From Oligoflexia bacterium (lineage in GTDB: Bacteria > Bdellovibrionota > Bdellovibrionia > JABDDW01): a stretch of 49,317 bases of DNA. The stretch lies in assembly GCA_020847095.1 (NCBI GenBank), contig JADLCR010000002.1, forward strand, positions 1 to 49,317. The letters run 5' to 3'. Positions 7,409-16,451 of the stretch are shown in pieces (the first letter of the stretch is position 1; each line of letters opens with the position of its first letter). The notes beneath the pieces were generated by a model. The model was not told the origin of the DNA. It ran no database searches and saw only the letters and a program-made list of their open reading frames with translations. The position numbers and the translations under genes are program-made.

Positions 7409-8736
7409 GCCAAACCGTTCTCGTCGTTGGGACATGGCATTTAGGATCAGTCATTGGGGTGTGTACCGCAAATGCGGGTCAAAACGTTTACCTATGGGAT
7501 CAAAATGACAATGTTAAAAGCCAGTGGTCAAAAGGTAGCCCTCCCCTGCATGAGCCGGGGCTTACCGATATGGCGACGAAGCTCTTTGGAAAAAACCTTT
7601 TTTGGGCGTCTGACTTAAAATCAGTCAGTCAAAAAGCTCAGTGGATTTTTCTTTGCTACGACACGCCCATAGACGACAAAGATGAAATACTGCTCGATTC
7701 GGTGGAAGACGGATTTAAAACCGTATTGAACCAAGGGTTTTCAAATGATTGCCGATTTTATTTTACAAGCCAACTTCCGGTTGGAACCTCACGTCGATTT
7801 CGAAATCTGATAACAAAGGCGAATCCGCACTGGCAAGGTCATGTCATTTACCAACCTGAAAACTTGAGACTGGGCGAAGCCATTTCATGCTTTCTAAAGC
7901 CCGATCGCATGGTGCTAGGAATCGACTCTCAGGACAATTCAATTCGAAACAAACTGCGCGACGATTTTTTGAAATTGACTGGAATTACAGACGTCCCTGT
8001 AAATCTCATGAGCCTCGAAACCGCAGAGATGACGAAACACGCTCTTAACGCGTTTCTCGCCGTGAGTGTGGTTTTTGCTAATGAGTTGGCAGAAATTTGC
8101 GAGGAAACAGGGGCTGACGCTTGGGAAGTTGTAGCGAGCCTCAAACAAGACGCTCGAATCGGGCCAAAAGCCTTTTTGCGACCGGGCATGGGCTTTTCAG
8201 GCGGGACACTCGCCCGTGATGTCAAAACACTTAGTCATTTGACTCCTCCGAATAAAAATCACAGTTTTTTTAAAGAACTCTACTCCATCAACCAAGCGCG
8301 TAACCTCTGGATCAAACGACAGCTGGAAAGCCGACTTGGTTCCCTCAAAGGAAAGAGAATCACGCTATTGGGAGTGACCTATAAGCCCCAAACAAGCACG
8401 GTGCGCCGTTCACCGGCGTTAGAACTCGGCCAGCTTCTTAAAAGCGAAGGAGCAAAACTCGTAGCCCTAGATCCGATGGCTGACCTTTCTGAACTCACAA
8501 CAGCAGAGCGACAAGGTTTGCCATTTGAACTGATGCAATCGCCTGAGGAGGCGTTGAAGAAATCGCATGGCGCGGTTTTGATAACGGAATGGCCACAATT
8601 TAAGGAGCTTAATTGGACTCAATTGAAAGACACCATGGAAGTGCCTCTCCTCGTAGATACAAAAAATTTCTTATCCCAAATAGGCCAACTCGGGTATCGC
8701 GTCGTGATTCCCGGAAAACCAAAGGATCTGACATGA
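7405..8736 (+). CDS. UDP-glucose/GDP-mannose dehydrogenase homologue lacking the catalytic Cys
   Basis: The 443-residue protein aligns with nucleotide-sugar 6-dehydrogenases. It has an NAD-binding loop GTWHLGSVIG at 9-18 in place of GxGYVG, TSQLPVGTS near 121, and ETAEMTKHALNAFLA with Lys211 and Asn215. The C-terminal segment GVTYKPQTSTVRRSPALEL is also typical. The catalytic region reads PGMGFSGGTLARD, so the thioester-forming Cys is replaced by Thr268 while the Asp four residues later (272) is kept. The usual PEFLREG reads PENLRLG, so the Glu that hydrolyses the thioester is also lost. It may carry out only one oxidation, or different redox chemistry, on a heptose nucleotide. It overlaps both neighbours by 4 nt. 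Confidence 0.85.
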   Translation: MSQTVLVVGTWHLGSVIGVCTANAGQNVYLWDQNDNVKSQWSKGSPPLHEPGLTDMATKLFGKNLFWASDLKSVSQKAQWIFLCYDTPIDDKDEILLDSVEDGFKTVLNQGFSNDCRFYFTSQLPVGTSRRFRNLITKANPHWQGHVIYQPENLRLGEAISCFLKPDRMVLGIDSQDNSIRNKLRDDFLKLTGITDVPVNLMSLETAEMTKHALNAFLAVSVVFANELAEICEETGADAWEVVASLKQDARIGPKAFLRPGMGFSGGTLARDVKTLSHLTPPNKNHSFFKELYSINQARNLWIKRQLESRLGSLKGKRITLLGVTYKPQTSTVRRSPALELGQLLKSEGAKLVALDPMADLSELTTAERQGLPFELMQSPEEALKKSHGAVLITEWPQFKELNWTQLKDTMEVPLLVDTKNFLSQIGQLGYRVVIPGKPKDLT

Positions 8737-9572
8737 AAAAGCGCGTGCTGATTACCGGCGCCGGTCGTGGAATCGGGCAAACCATTGCCGTAACACTCAC
8801 CGGACTTGGCTTTGAAGTCAGCGGGTGTGCTCGTTCACAAAAAGAATTGCAAGAAACCAAGGACCTCACCAAAGGGGCCATGCATACGACCCCAGTTGAT
8901 GTGACAGACGAGCAAGACTTACGAAAGTGGATTCTCACTGAAATGGCCAAACCCGGCGCCGAACCTTGGGGCCTTGTAACCGCTGCCGGGATTTATGGCC
9001 CTATCGGGTCTTTTGTGGATAATTCTTGGGACGATTGGAAAAAGGGAATTGAGATCAACCTGTATGGCACCGCCTTGGCCTGTCAGATTTTTGCCGGTGA
9101 GTTGATCCGACTCAAAAAACAAGGCTCTATTGTCTTGCTGTCTGGAGGTGGAGCCACGCAGCCGCTTCCCCAATTTTCGAATTACTGCGCGGCAAAAGCG
9201 GCTGTCGTACGATTCGGAGAAACTCTTGCCCAAGAACTCAAACCACACGGAATTACTGTCAACGCCGTCGCACCAGGAGCGGTTAATACAAAACTAACTG
9301 AAGAGCTGCTTCAAGCGGGACCAGAAAAGGCCGGGCGCGACATGTACGAAAAAGCGCTTAAACAAAAAGAATCCGGTGGCACAAGCCCTCAAAAAGGATC
9401 GGACCTCGCCGCCTATCTATTGAGCCATGAGGCGCGCCAAATCACGGGACGACTTATTTCAGCCGTATGGGATCCGTGGGGAACCATGCACGAGAATGCA
9501 GAAGAAATTATGAGAACGGATATTTATACTCTGCGAAGAATTGTTCCAGAAGATAGGAAAAATCGACCATGA
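8733..9572 (+). CDS. Short-chain dehydrogenase/reductase (classical SDR)
   Basis: The ATG at 8733 overlaps the upstream stop (ATGA) and begins MKKRVLITGAGRGIGQTIA, so the longer open frame upstream is not used. The 279-residue protein has the NAD(P) loop TGAGRGIG, a VTAAGIYGP variant of the NNAG motif, and catalytic Ser, Tyr and Lys in LLSGGG and YCAAKAA. The segment AVAPGAVNT follows, as in classical SDRs. It is likely to oxidise or reduce a hydroxyl or keto group on the sugar handled by the flanking enzymes. This is inferred from position only. It overlaps the Gfo/Idh/MocA gene by 4 nt. Confidence 0.85.
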   Translation: MKKRVLITGAGRGIGQTIAVTLTGLGFEVSGCARSQKELQETKDLTKGAMHTTPVDVTDEQDLRKWILTEMAKPGAEPWGLVTAAGIYGPIGSFVDNSWDDWKKGIEINLYGTALACQIFAGELIRLKKQGSIVLLSGGGATQPLPQFSNYCAAKAAVVRFGETLAQELKPHGITVNAVAPGAVNTKLTEELLQAGPEKAGRDMYEKALKQKESGGTSPQKGSDLAAYLLSHEARQITGRLISAVWDPWGTMHENAEEIMRTDIYTLRRIVPEDRKNRP

Positions 9573-10561
9573 AAGTGGCCATTCTTGGTTGTGGATTAAT
9601 TGGCGAGCGTCGCGGTCTTCAGATTGCTCCTCACGAAATTGTTGGAGTCTATGACCCGGATGCCGAACGCGCTAACAGCCTCGCAAAAAAACTCAATACA
9701 AGAACTTTTCAAAATGAAGAGGACTTACTCAAGAATTCACGGTGCGATATTGTCATCATTGCAACTCAAAACAATCAATTGGCCCCCTTGGCGTTAAAGG
9801 CCATTGAGGCCCTTAAGCACGTACTTGTGGAAAAACCCGCCGCCATTCAAGTAAACGAACTCGTAGCGCTAAAAGAGGCTGCGAAAAAATCAAAGGTCGC
9901 CGTCAAGGTTGGATTTAATCATCGGTTTCACCCGGCTCTAATGAAAGCCAAAGAACTCTGCGACGAAGGCGCTCTAGGAGAGCTCATGTTTTTACGAGGG
10001 CGCTATGGGCACGGGGGCCGTCTCGGATATGAAAACGAATGGCGTTCCAATGCGAAAATTTCGGGTGGAGGAGAATTAATTGATCAAGGAGTTCACCTTC
10101 TTGATTTGATTTATTACTTTCTTGGCCCGCTGCCGCACCACACGTCAATGGTCACCACAAGCTATTGGCCAATCAAGGTCGACGACAATGCGGTCCTTAC
10201 ACTTTCGGACGGCAAGAAATGGGCAACTTTTCATGTGAGTTGTTCAGAGTGGAAAAATACCTTTTCTTTAGAAATATATGGCCGCACTGGAAAAATTTTA
10301 ATTGGCGGCTTGGGGAAGAGTTACGGCAAAGAAACTTTGACTTACTATCGTATGCTTCCTGAAATGGGCCCACCCGAATCAAAAACCTTTGAGTTTGATT
10401 CAGAAGACCGGTCTTGGAGTCATGATTTAGAAAATCTCGTCAATCACATCACTTCCGGCAGTCCGCTACTTGGAGATTTGGACTCGGCCCTTTACGCCCT
10501 CAAACAGGTGCGCGAAGCTTATCGCGCCAATGGATTCTTAAACTTGCCATGCAGTGTTTAG
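9569..10561 (+). CDS. Gfo/Idh/MocA-family oxidoreductase
   Basis: This 330-residue protein has the N-terminal Rossmann loop GCGLIGERRG, the catalytic Lys in the EKPAA motif, and the GGGELIDQGVHLLDL motif with its conserved Asp and His. These features define the family, which oxidises or reduces sugar carbons with NAD(P). In polysaccharide clusters such enzymes often make 3-keto or amino sugar precursors. It follows two other redox genes with 4-nt overlaps, and its end overlaps the guanylyltransferase gene by 13 nt. The three probably act in sequence on one nucleotide sugar (inference). A DegT-type aminotransferase at 19983-21107 might use the ketone. Confidence 0.85.
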   Translation: MKVAILGCGLIGERRGLQIAPHEIVGVYDPDAERANSLAKKLNTRTFQNEEDLLKNSRCDIVIIATQNNQLAPLALKAIEALKHVLVEKPAAIQVNELVALKEAAKKSKVAVKVGFNHRFHPALMKAKELCDEGALGELMFLRGRYGHGGRLGYENEWRSNAKISGGGELIDQGVHLLDLIYYFLGPLPHHTSMVTTSYWPIKVDDNAVLTLSDGKKWATFHVSCSEWKNTFSLEIYGRTGKILIGGLGKSYGKETLTYYRMLPEMGPPESKTFEFDSEDRSWSHDLENLVNHITSGSPLLGDLDSALYALKQVREAYRANGFLNLPCSV

Positions 10562-11286
10562 TTTTAGCCGGGGGCCTCGGCACCCGAATGAAATCGGTAT
10601 CGGTTAACAAGCCTAAAGCCCTCTTACCAGTGGGCCATCAAACTTTTATCGATTGGCAGCTGCAATGGTTGAAATGTCTTGGCATGAACAGCGTCGCCCT
10701 GTCCCTTGGGCACGGTGGCGAAGTTATCGAAGCCCATCTTCGTACAAAACTCGGAAGCCCCAACTACCCGTCGCTAGCTTTTGTTTATGATGGCCCGGAA
10801 CTGCTTGGTACCGGTGGCGCCGTAAAAAAGCACCTTCATATGCTCGATCAAGATTTTATTGTGACCTATGGGGACACCATTGTTTTTGCGCCGTTAAATA
10901 AGCTGATGACAAGTCATAAGGATTCAAAAAAACCCCTGACCATTGTCATTCTTGAAAACCGAAATCAAGGTGACAAGAGCAACGTTGTCTTTACCAACCA
11001 GCGATTTCATTACGATAAATTTAAGACCACCCCGGAAATGCATCATATCGACTCTGGAATGCTCGTTATTTCAAAGGAGCATTTTAAGTCCAATTCTCAC
11101 GAACAGAAATTTGATTTGGCCTCGTACATGACGAAATGTTGTGAACAGGGCTTGGCCAATCCTTTCTTGATCGAAAGATTGTTTATCGAATTGGGATCCC
11201 CGGCGGGATACGAAAACTTCAAAAAGATTTTCGAAGCACCTGACTTTTCATTAGAAAAATTAGCGAAAAGCGCAGGGCTTTTATGA
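10549..11286 (+). CDS. hddC: Nucleotidyltransferase, HddC-like heptose 1-phosphate guanylyltransferase
   Basis: The 245-residue protein starts MQCLVLAGGLGTRMKSV and continues with NKPKALLPVG, the nucleotide-binding signature of sugar-1-phosphate nucleotidyltransferases. GTGGAVKKHL and the metal-binding YGDT follow. The short length without a C-terminal beta-helix domain fits HddC-type enzymes. The predicted reaction is GTP plus D-glycero-alpha-D-manno-heptose 1-phosphate giving GDP-heptose. GTP specificity is inferred from the presence of GmhA-, HddA-, GmhB- and Gmd-like enzymes and is not read from residues. It overlaps genes at both ends. Confidence 0.83.
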   Translation: MQCLVLAGGLGTRMKSVSVNKPKALLPVGHQTFIDWQLQWLKCLGMNSVALSLGHGGEVIEAHLRTKLGSPNYPSLAFVYDGPELLGTGGAVKKHLHMLDQDFIVTYGDTIVFAPLNKLMTSHKDSKKPLTIVILENRNQGDKSNVVFTNQRFHYDKFKTTPEMHHIDSGMLVISKEHFKSNSHEQKFDLASYMTKCCEQGLANPFLIERLFIELGSPAGYENFKKIFEAPDFSLEKLAKSAGLL

Positions 11287-12026
11287 AGGAAACGCAACTT
11301 TTTAAGCTGCCCTTTATTTATGGCGATCACCAATCTCAACTACAATATATAAAGTCGTTAACGCAGAAATCTCGCGGAAGCAGTGTCATTTTTTGCAACG
11401 CACATTTAATTTCCGAATGCGCCACTCACCCGGCGTTTTATGAATCAATGAAGTCTGCCAGCGCGGTCATTTTTGATGGTGTACCTCTCGTTTGGACCGC
11501 TCGGATGTGTGGAATGAAGGATCCCAACCGGTACTCTGGCGCCGATTTTATGACTGATTTTTTTCGGGCCACACCCAACGAAAAGCACTTTTTCTTAGGC
11601 TCCACTCAGCAGGTGCTCGATAAAATTAAATTACGATTTCCCCATTTGAACGCCGAATACTTTTCGCCTCCGTTTAAAGGTCATTTCGATCAAAATGAGC
11701 TCCAAGATCATCGTCAACGGGTACTAGAATCAAGAGCCCGATTCGTGTGGGTGGGGCTGGGGGCTCCCAAACAAGAAAACTACGTGCTCACCCAGGCCCC
11801 GCAAACAAAAGGGGTCGTCTGGCTGGCCGTGGGAGCGGCATTCGATTTTTTGTCGGGTCAAAAGGCCCGAGCACCCCAATTTTGGCAAAAATACGGCTTA
11901 GAATGGGCCTGGAGGCTCGTTCAGGAGCCTAAACGTCTTGGCCCCAGGTACCTTAAAACCAACCCCCTGTTTGTTTTGGCGGCGGCCAAAGAAGTATTAC
12001 GGAACTTGCCTCGTAAAGCTCTCTAA
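11283..12026 (+). CDS. WecG/TagA/CpsF-family glycosyltransferase (GT26)
   Basis: This 247-residue protein has the family patterns SSVIFCNAHLIS, VIFDGVPLVW, NRYSGADFM with the conserved Asp, and VWVGLGAPKQENYV. The C-terminal block AVGAAFDFLSGQKARAPQ and LEWAWRLVQEPKRLGPRYLK is diagnostic. GT26 enzymes such as WecG and TagA transfer N-acetylmannosamine or its uronic acid to a lipid-linked sugar at the cytoplasmic face of the inner membrane. The real donor here is unknown. It overlaps hddC by 4 nt, and galE follows after 16 bp, so it belongs to the long operon. Confidence 0.88.
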   Translation: MKETQLFKLPFIYGDHQSQLQYIKSLTQKSRGSSVIFCNAHLISECATHPAFYESMKSASAVIFDGVPLVWTARMCGMKDPNRYSGADFMTDFFRATPNEKHFFLGSTQQVLDKIKLRFPHLNAEYFSPPFKGHFDQNELQDHRQRVLESRARFVWVGLGAPKQENYVLTQAPQTKGVVWLAVGAAFDFLSGQKARAPQFWQKYGLEWAWRLVQEPKRLGPRYLKTNPLFVLAAAKEVLRNLPRKAL

Positions 12027-12042
12027 GGTACAAAAATCCTTC

Positions 12043-13017
12043 ATGATTAAGGTACTTGTAACCGGTGGAGCCGGCTATATCGGATCCCATGTTTGTCGTC
12101 ACCTTCATGACGCGGGATATGAAGTTTTTGTTCTCGACAACCTTTCTACGGGATCGAAGGAAAATATCATTTCTCCAGCAACATTCATTGAAGGTTCCGT
12201 CGGCAATCCTGAGCTCGTGCGTCAGATTTTAACTGATCATGAAATTAAGAATGTGGCCCATTTCGCTGCCTCCATTGTCGTCCCTGAGTCCGTAGAAAAT
12301 CCGCTCAAATACTACGAAAACAATGTGTGTCAGACCGTGGGACTTCTCGATGGTTGCCTTAAATCTGGGGTGACATCCTTCTTATTTTCTAGCACCGCCG
12401 CCGTTTACGGCACCGGAAATCAATCAGAAATTTCAGAACAATCAGAAATTGCGCCGATGAATCCCTACGGCTCCACAAAGGCCACCGTTGAAACCATGCT
12501 AAGAGAAGTTGGCGCGGCCTCGGGAATGCGCCATATTTCTTTGAGGTATTTCAATGTCGCAGGGGCCGATCCGCAATCAAGACAAGGCCAGCGAAACAAA
12601 AAATCCACCCACCTGATCAAGGTGAGCTGCGAAGCTGCTTTAAAAAGACGGCCCTTTGTGGAAATTTTTGGAACAGATTACTCAACAGAAGACGGCAGTT
12701 GCGTTCGTGATTTCATTCATGTCGAAGACTTATCCCAGGCCCATGTTCAAGCGCTCCGTTATCTCTCCAAGGGCGGGCCATCGGATATATTTAATGTCGG
12801 TTACGGAGAGGGATATTCGGTCAAGCAAGTCATCGCCGAGCTCAAATCCGTTTCAGGCGTTGACTTTGAAGTTCGAAACGCTAAACGACGCTCAGGAGAC
12901 CCGGCAAGACTTGTCGCGAAGTCTGACAAAATACGAGAAAAACTGGGCTGGGAACCTAAATATCAAAGTTTGAGAAAAATTGTGACCGATGCTCTGAATT
13001 GGGAGCGTCAGCTTTAA
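12043..13017 (+). CDS. galE: UDP-glucose 4-epimerase
   Basis: The ATG at 12043 begins MIKVLVTGGAGYIGSHVCRH, so the open frame upstream is not part of the gene. The 324-residue extended SDR has GGAGYIGSH, the catalytic SSTAAVYG and NPYGSTKATVE (Y-x3-K), and RYFNVAGADP, which is typical of GalE. CVRDFIHVEDLSQAH follows further on. It interconverts UDP-glucose and UDP-galactose in the cytoplasm and so feeds the glycosyltransferases. Length is slightly shorter than E. coli GalE (338). The gmd gene follows after 9 bp. Confidence 0.9.
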   Translation: MIKVLVTGGAGYIGSHVCRHLHDAGYEVFVLDNLSTGSKENIISPATFIEGSVGNPELVRQILTDHEIKNVAHFAASIVVPESVENPLKYYENNVCQTVGLLDGCLKSGVTSFLFSSTAAVYGTGNQSEISEQSEIAPMNPYGSTKATVETMLREVGAASGMRHISLRYFNVAGADPQSRQGQRNKKSTHLIKVSCEAALKRRPFVEIFGTDYSTEDGSCVRDFIHVEDLSQAHVQALRYLSKGGPSDIFNVGYGEGYSVKQVIAELKSVSGVDFEVRNAKRRSGDPARLVAKSDKIREKLGWEPKYQSLRKIVTDALNWERQL

Positions 13018-13026
13018 GGAGTAACA

Positions 13027-14088
13027 ATGGCTTCACCAAAAAAAGCGCTCATTACGGGCATCACTGGGCAAGACGGCTCCTATCTCACCGAGTTGCTCTT
13101 AGAAAAGGGGTACGAGGTTCATGGAATTATTCGCCGCTCCAGTAGTTTCAATACGGATCGGATTGAACACTTGTATCGCGATCCTCACAATAGAGACACA
13201 CGCCTTTTTCTCCACTACGGCGATTTAAGCGATTCAACCAACCTCAATCGAATCCTTAAGAAAGTACAACCTGATGAAATTTATCACCTAGGGGCCCAAA
13301 GTCATGTTCGTGTGAGTTTCGATATGCCCGAGTACACAGCCGACGTCACCGGAGTCGGAACCATCAGACTCTTAGACGCGATTATCGATTCGGGAGTTCA
13401 AACAAAATTTTATCAGGCATCCTCTTCCGAAATGTATGGCAAAGTCCTCGAGGTGCCTCAAAAAGAGAGCACTCCCTTTTATCCTCGAAGCCCCTATGGC
13501 TGTTCAAAGGTTTTTGCCTATTGGACAACCGTGAATTATCGGGAAGCGTACAATCTCTTCGCTTGCAATGGCATTTTGTTTAACCACGAAAGCCCTCGCC
13601 GCGGAGAAACTTTTGTCACTCGAAAAATCACCCGAGCACTTGCCAAGATTCTCAACGGAAAACAAAACGATTTATTTCTTGGAAATCTCGACGCCAAAAG
13701 AGACTGGGGATACGCAAAAGACTACGTCCATGCGATGTGGTTAATGCTTCAGCACCAAACGCCTGATGATTATGTCGTAGCCACTGGCGAAACCCATTCA
13801 GTGAGAGAATTTTTGGAGATCGCCTTTGGCCTTGTAGGGCGAAACTATGAAGACTATGTGAAAATCGACCCAAAGTACTTTCGACCAACTGAAGTGGATC
13901 TCTTGATCGGTGATCCCACCAAAGCCAAAAAGGTTTTGGGCTGGAACCCCACCGTCTCATTCAAGGAATTAGTAACCTTAATGGTCATCGAAGACCTAAG
14001 ACTCGAAGGACTTGATCCTGAAAAATATATTAAACTAAGTGAGAGGATTCATGAACCGCTGGAGCGTGAGCAATCCCGTAACATTTAA
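13027..14088 (+). CDS. gmd: GDP-mannose 4,6-dehydratase family (Gmd-like)
   Basis: The 353-residue protein starts after TAAGGAG. It has [20 protein letters not shown], the substrate loop [13 protein letters not shown], the catalytic [10 protein letters not shown] with [11 protein letters not shown], and [15 protein letters not shown]. These match Gmd closely. Gmd converts GDP-mannose to GDP-4-keto-6-deoxymannose. In Campylobacter and Yersinia close relatives act instead on GDP-D-glycero-D-manno-heptose. Since this cluster makes GDP-heptose and I see no mannose-1-phosphate genes, a heptose substrate is a reasonable inference. It overlaps the fcl-like gene by 38 bp. Confidence 0.9.
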   Translation: MASPKKALITGITGQDGSYLTELLLEKGYEVHGIIRRSSSFNTDRIEHLYRDPHNRDTRLFLHYGDLSDSTNLNRILKKVQPDEIYHLGAQSHVRVSFDMPEYTADVTGVGTIRLLDAIIDSGVQTKFYQASSSEMYGKVLEVPQKESTPFYPRSPYGCSKVFAYWTTVNYREAYNLFACNGILFNHESPRRGETFVTRKITRALAKILNGKQNDLFLGNLDAKRDWGYAKDYVHAMWLMLQHQTPDDYVVATGETHSVREFLEIAFGLVGRNYEDYVKIDPKYFRPTEVDLLIGDPTKAKKVLGWNPTVSFKELVTLMVIEDLRLEGLDPEKYIKLSERIHEPLEREQSRNI

Positions 14089-15019
14089 CGACTTTCAAGG
14101 ACTCAACATTGTCGTCACTGGAGGAAGTGGATTTCTGGGACGCCATGTAGTTCAAGAGCTGTTGAATCGGGGTGCTGAAAAATCGCGCATCCGGATTCCG
14201 AGAAGCGCAAACCTTGATTTGCGCCGTCCCGATCATGCTGAAAAAGCCGTCGCGGAGGCGGATCTTGTCATTCACTTGGCGGCCAGGGTGGGTGGCATTG
14301 GACTAAACCAAAAACTACCGGCGGAGCTCATCTATGATAATTCCATGATGGGTTTAAATGTGATTCATGGGTGTTACAAATCCAAGGTCAAAAAACTTGT
14401 TGTAGCGGGTACTGTATGTGCCTATCCCAAATTTACTCCCACTCCCTTTAAAGAAGACGACCTTTGGAATGGCTATCCTGAAGAAACAAACGCTCCTTAC
14501 GGCGTGGCAAAAAAAATGTTATTGGTGGCCCTGCAAAGTTATCGCTCTCAATACAATCTAAGGGGCATTTATTTGCTTCCTGTAAATCTCTACGGCCCTC
14601 ATGACAATTTTGACCTGGAATCGTCGCATGTCATTCCCGCTATGATTCGAAAATTCATTGAAGCCAAGGTCAATGGGGTTTCAAACGTGACCCTTTGGGG
14701 CGACGGCACCCCTTCTCGCGAATTTTTATTTGTAGAAGACTGCGCCCGAGGGCTTATCGAAGCAACGCTCGGTTTTGACGGTCCTGAGCCAGTCAATTTA
14801 GGAACCCAGGAAGAAACCAACATTCGCTATTTGGCTGAAACGGTCAAAGACCTAGTCGGATATAAAGGCGAAATAATTTGGGACAAATCTAAACCAAACG
14901 GACAGCCCAAACGCCAGTTAGACACTTCACGCGCCGTGGAAGCTTTTGGATTCAAAGCCCAGTGGACGTTACGTGAGGGACTTAAAAAAACCATTTCCTG
15001 GTACGAAGCTCAGAAATGA
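14051..15019 (+). CDS. fcl: GDP-L-fucose synthase-like epimerase/reductase (Fcl/WcaG family)
   Basis: I chose the ATG at 14051 because GAGAGG lies 4 nt upstream of it. The product has 322 residues. Features are [23 protein letters not shown], the catalytic GTVCAYPK with the conserved Cys, the APYGVAKK Tyr/Lys pair, and [12 protein letters not shown] with the conserved His. Fcl epimerises C3 and C5 and reduces C4 of GDP-4-keto-6-deoxymannose. Homologues in 6-deoxy-heptose pathways act mainly as C4 reductases beside a separate RmlC-like epimerase. That is the arrangement here, because an RmlC-like gene follows with a 4-nt overlap. Confidence 0.85.
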   Translation: MNRWSVSNPVTFNDFQGLNIVVTGGSGFLGRHVVQELLNRGAEKSRIRIPRSANLDLRRPDHAEKAVAEADLVIHLAARVGGIGLNQKLPAELIYDNSMMGLNVIHGCYKSKVKKLVVAGTVCAYPKFTPTPFKEDDLWNGYPEETNAPYGVAKKMLLVALQSYRSQYNLRGIYLLPVNLYGPHDNFDLESSHVIPAMIRKFIEAKVNGVSNVTLWGDGTPSREFLFVEDCARGLIEATLGFDGPEPVNLGTQEETNIRYLAETVKDLVGYKGEIIWDKSKPNGQPKRQLDTSRAVEAFGFKAQWTLREGLKKTISWYEAQK

Positions 15020-15549
15020 AGATAACAAAAACTGAAATTGCAGGCGTATTTATCATCGAACCCCAGCTTTTCTGGGACGACCGCGGTTTTTTCACAGAAG
15101 CTTGGAATAAAGAAATATTTAACAAAAATGAAATTCCCGCTGATTTTGTACGAAGCGCTATTTCATACAATCCCAAAAAATGGACTTTGCGTGGCCTGCA
15201 CTTTCAGACAGGGTCCCACGCAGAGGCAAAGTTAATTCAAGTTTTCAAAGGTCGAATTTTTGATGCGGTTGTTGACATCAGAAAAGGAAGCCCCACGTTT
15301 GGTAAATATTTTTGTTTTGAGCTTGGTGAAAAGGATCGAAAGCTCATTTATGTTCCGAGAGGAATGGCTCACGGCTTTTTGACACTCGAAGACGAAACAG
15401 TTGTAACTTACCAGCTCGATAACCACTACGCACCATCGGCTCAGTCTGGAATTCGGTTTGATGATCCAGCTTTTAAGGTGCCGTGGCCTCATACTCCAGC
15501 AAATATTTCAGAAAAAGATCTGCAGTTTGCTGATTTCAAATCATCATGA
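15016..15549 (+). CDS. RmlC-like sugar 3,5-epimerase (cupin)
   Basis: This 177-residue cupin matches dTDP-4-dehydrorhamnose 3,5-epimerases. It has FWDDRGFFTEAWN near 19-31, LRGLHFQ with the base His62, VFKGRIFDAVVDIRKGSPTFG, PRGMAHGF and the Tyr132/Tyr138 pair in VTYQLDNHY. No RmlA, RmlB or RmlD homologue is present, so dTDP-rhamnose is unlikely as the product. In GDP-6-deoxy-heptose pathways such as the Campylobacter DdahB/MlghB branch, an RmlC-like enzyme epimerises GDP-4-keto-6-deoxyheptose. The adjacent Gmd- and Fcl-like genes support that reading. It overlaps neighbours by 4 nt on both sides. Confidence 0.85.
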   Translation: MKITKTEIAGVFIIEPQLFWDDRGFFTEAWNKEIFNKNEIPADFVRSAISYNPKKWTLRGLHFQTGSHAEAKLIQVFKGRIFDAVVDIRKGSPTFGKYFCFELGEKDRKLIYVPRGMAHGFLTLEDETVVTYQLDNHYAPSAQSGIRFDDPAFKVPWPHTPANISEKDLQFADFKSS

Positions 15550-16451
15550 ACAAGAAGCGCATTTTAATAACCGGAGCGGGCGGGTTTATTGGGGGCCAAA
15601 TTGCAAGGCACCTTATTGAAACCGGCCATGATGTTTTTGCCATCTCAAGACCGGGTCGCGCTACCAACTTAGGACTCACTCTCGCAGAAGGCGATCTTTT
15701 CGACTTCGAAAGCACACAGAAATGGCTCCGAAATTGGCAACCCGAAGTTTTGATTCATGCCGCTTGGTATGTTGAACACGGAAAGTACCTTAACTCGGAA
15801 GAGAACCGAGGGTGGGCCCAAAAAAGCTTCGAGCTGTTTAAGCAGTTTTATCAACATGGAGGCACCCATATATTAGGAATTGGAAGTTGCTTCGAATATG
15901 ATTGGTCCGTTTCGGAAATGGATGAGTTGCAAACTCCGCTACGACCAAGCTCCCTGTACGCGCAAGCCAAGCACGATCTTCATCTTCACCTGGGCGGACT
16001 CGCTCATGCCTTTCAAAGAAAGTACACTTGGGGACGAATATTCTTTCCGTACGGCCCTGGAGAGTTTCAGACTCGGTTTGTTCCGGCCGTGATCGGAGGC
16101 CTCAAAAAGGAGCATCCGAAAATTACCGTATTCGAAAAGCGAAAGCGGGATTTTATCTATGCTAAAGACATTGCCCGAGCCGTAGGGTTTTGCATTCAAA
16201 ATCAAATTGACGGCCCCATTAACATTGGAACCGGTCAGGCACCTGGTCTCTTAGAAATAGTTAAGATTGCGGCCCAGGTGTTGGGCGTGAAAAATTACGA
16301 TATTCAGTTGCCTGATATTGAAGATCAGGAACCTGAAGTGGTTGTGGCCAAACCAGGAATCCTGGCTTCAAGTGGCTGGACTCCCGCTTTTAGCCTACAA
16401 AGTGCTTTGCAAGAATACGTTTCCGAACTCCAAAAACTCAAGCCCTTGTGA
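15546..16451 (+). CDS. NAD-dependent epimerase/reductase (extended SDR)
   Basis: The 301-residue protein begins KKRILITGAGGFIGGQIARH. The active site appears to be GIGSCFEYDWSVSE followed by SSLYAQAKHDLHLHL (Y-x3-K). FPYGPGE and DFIYAKDIARA are typical of NAD(P) sugar reductases and epimerases in O-antigen clusters. It ends the long forward operon, 4-nt coupled to the RmlC-like gene, and may be an alternative C4 reductase acting on the same keto sugar. Substrate is unknown. Its last 57 bp are overlapped by the convergent protease gene. Confidence 0.8.
   Translation: MNKKRILITGAGGFIGGQIARHLIETGHDVFAISRPGRATNLGLTLAEGDLFDFESTQKWLRNWQPEVLIHAAWYVEHGKYLNSEENRGWAQKSFELFKQFYQHGGTHILGIGSCFEYDWSVSEMDELQTPLRPSSLYAQAKHDLHLHLGGLAHAFQRKYTWGRIFFPYGPGEFQTRFVPAVIGGLKKEHPKITVFEKRKRDFIYAKDIARAVGFCIQNQIDGPINIGTGQAPGLLEIVKIAAQVLGVKNYDIQLPDIEDQEPEVVVAKPGILASSGWTPAFSLQSALQEYVSELQKLKPL

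Noticed and set aside
8613-8732. In-frame extension upstream of the SDR start
   Set aside because: It overlaps the dehydrogenase gene in another frame, and the SDR nucleotide-binding fold begins exactly at the ATG at 8733. The same reasoning removed extensions before 2253, 5468, 12043 and 18234.
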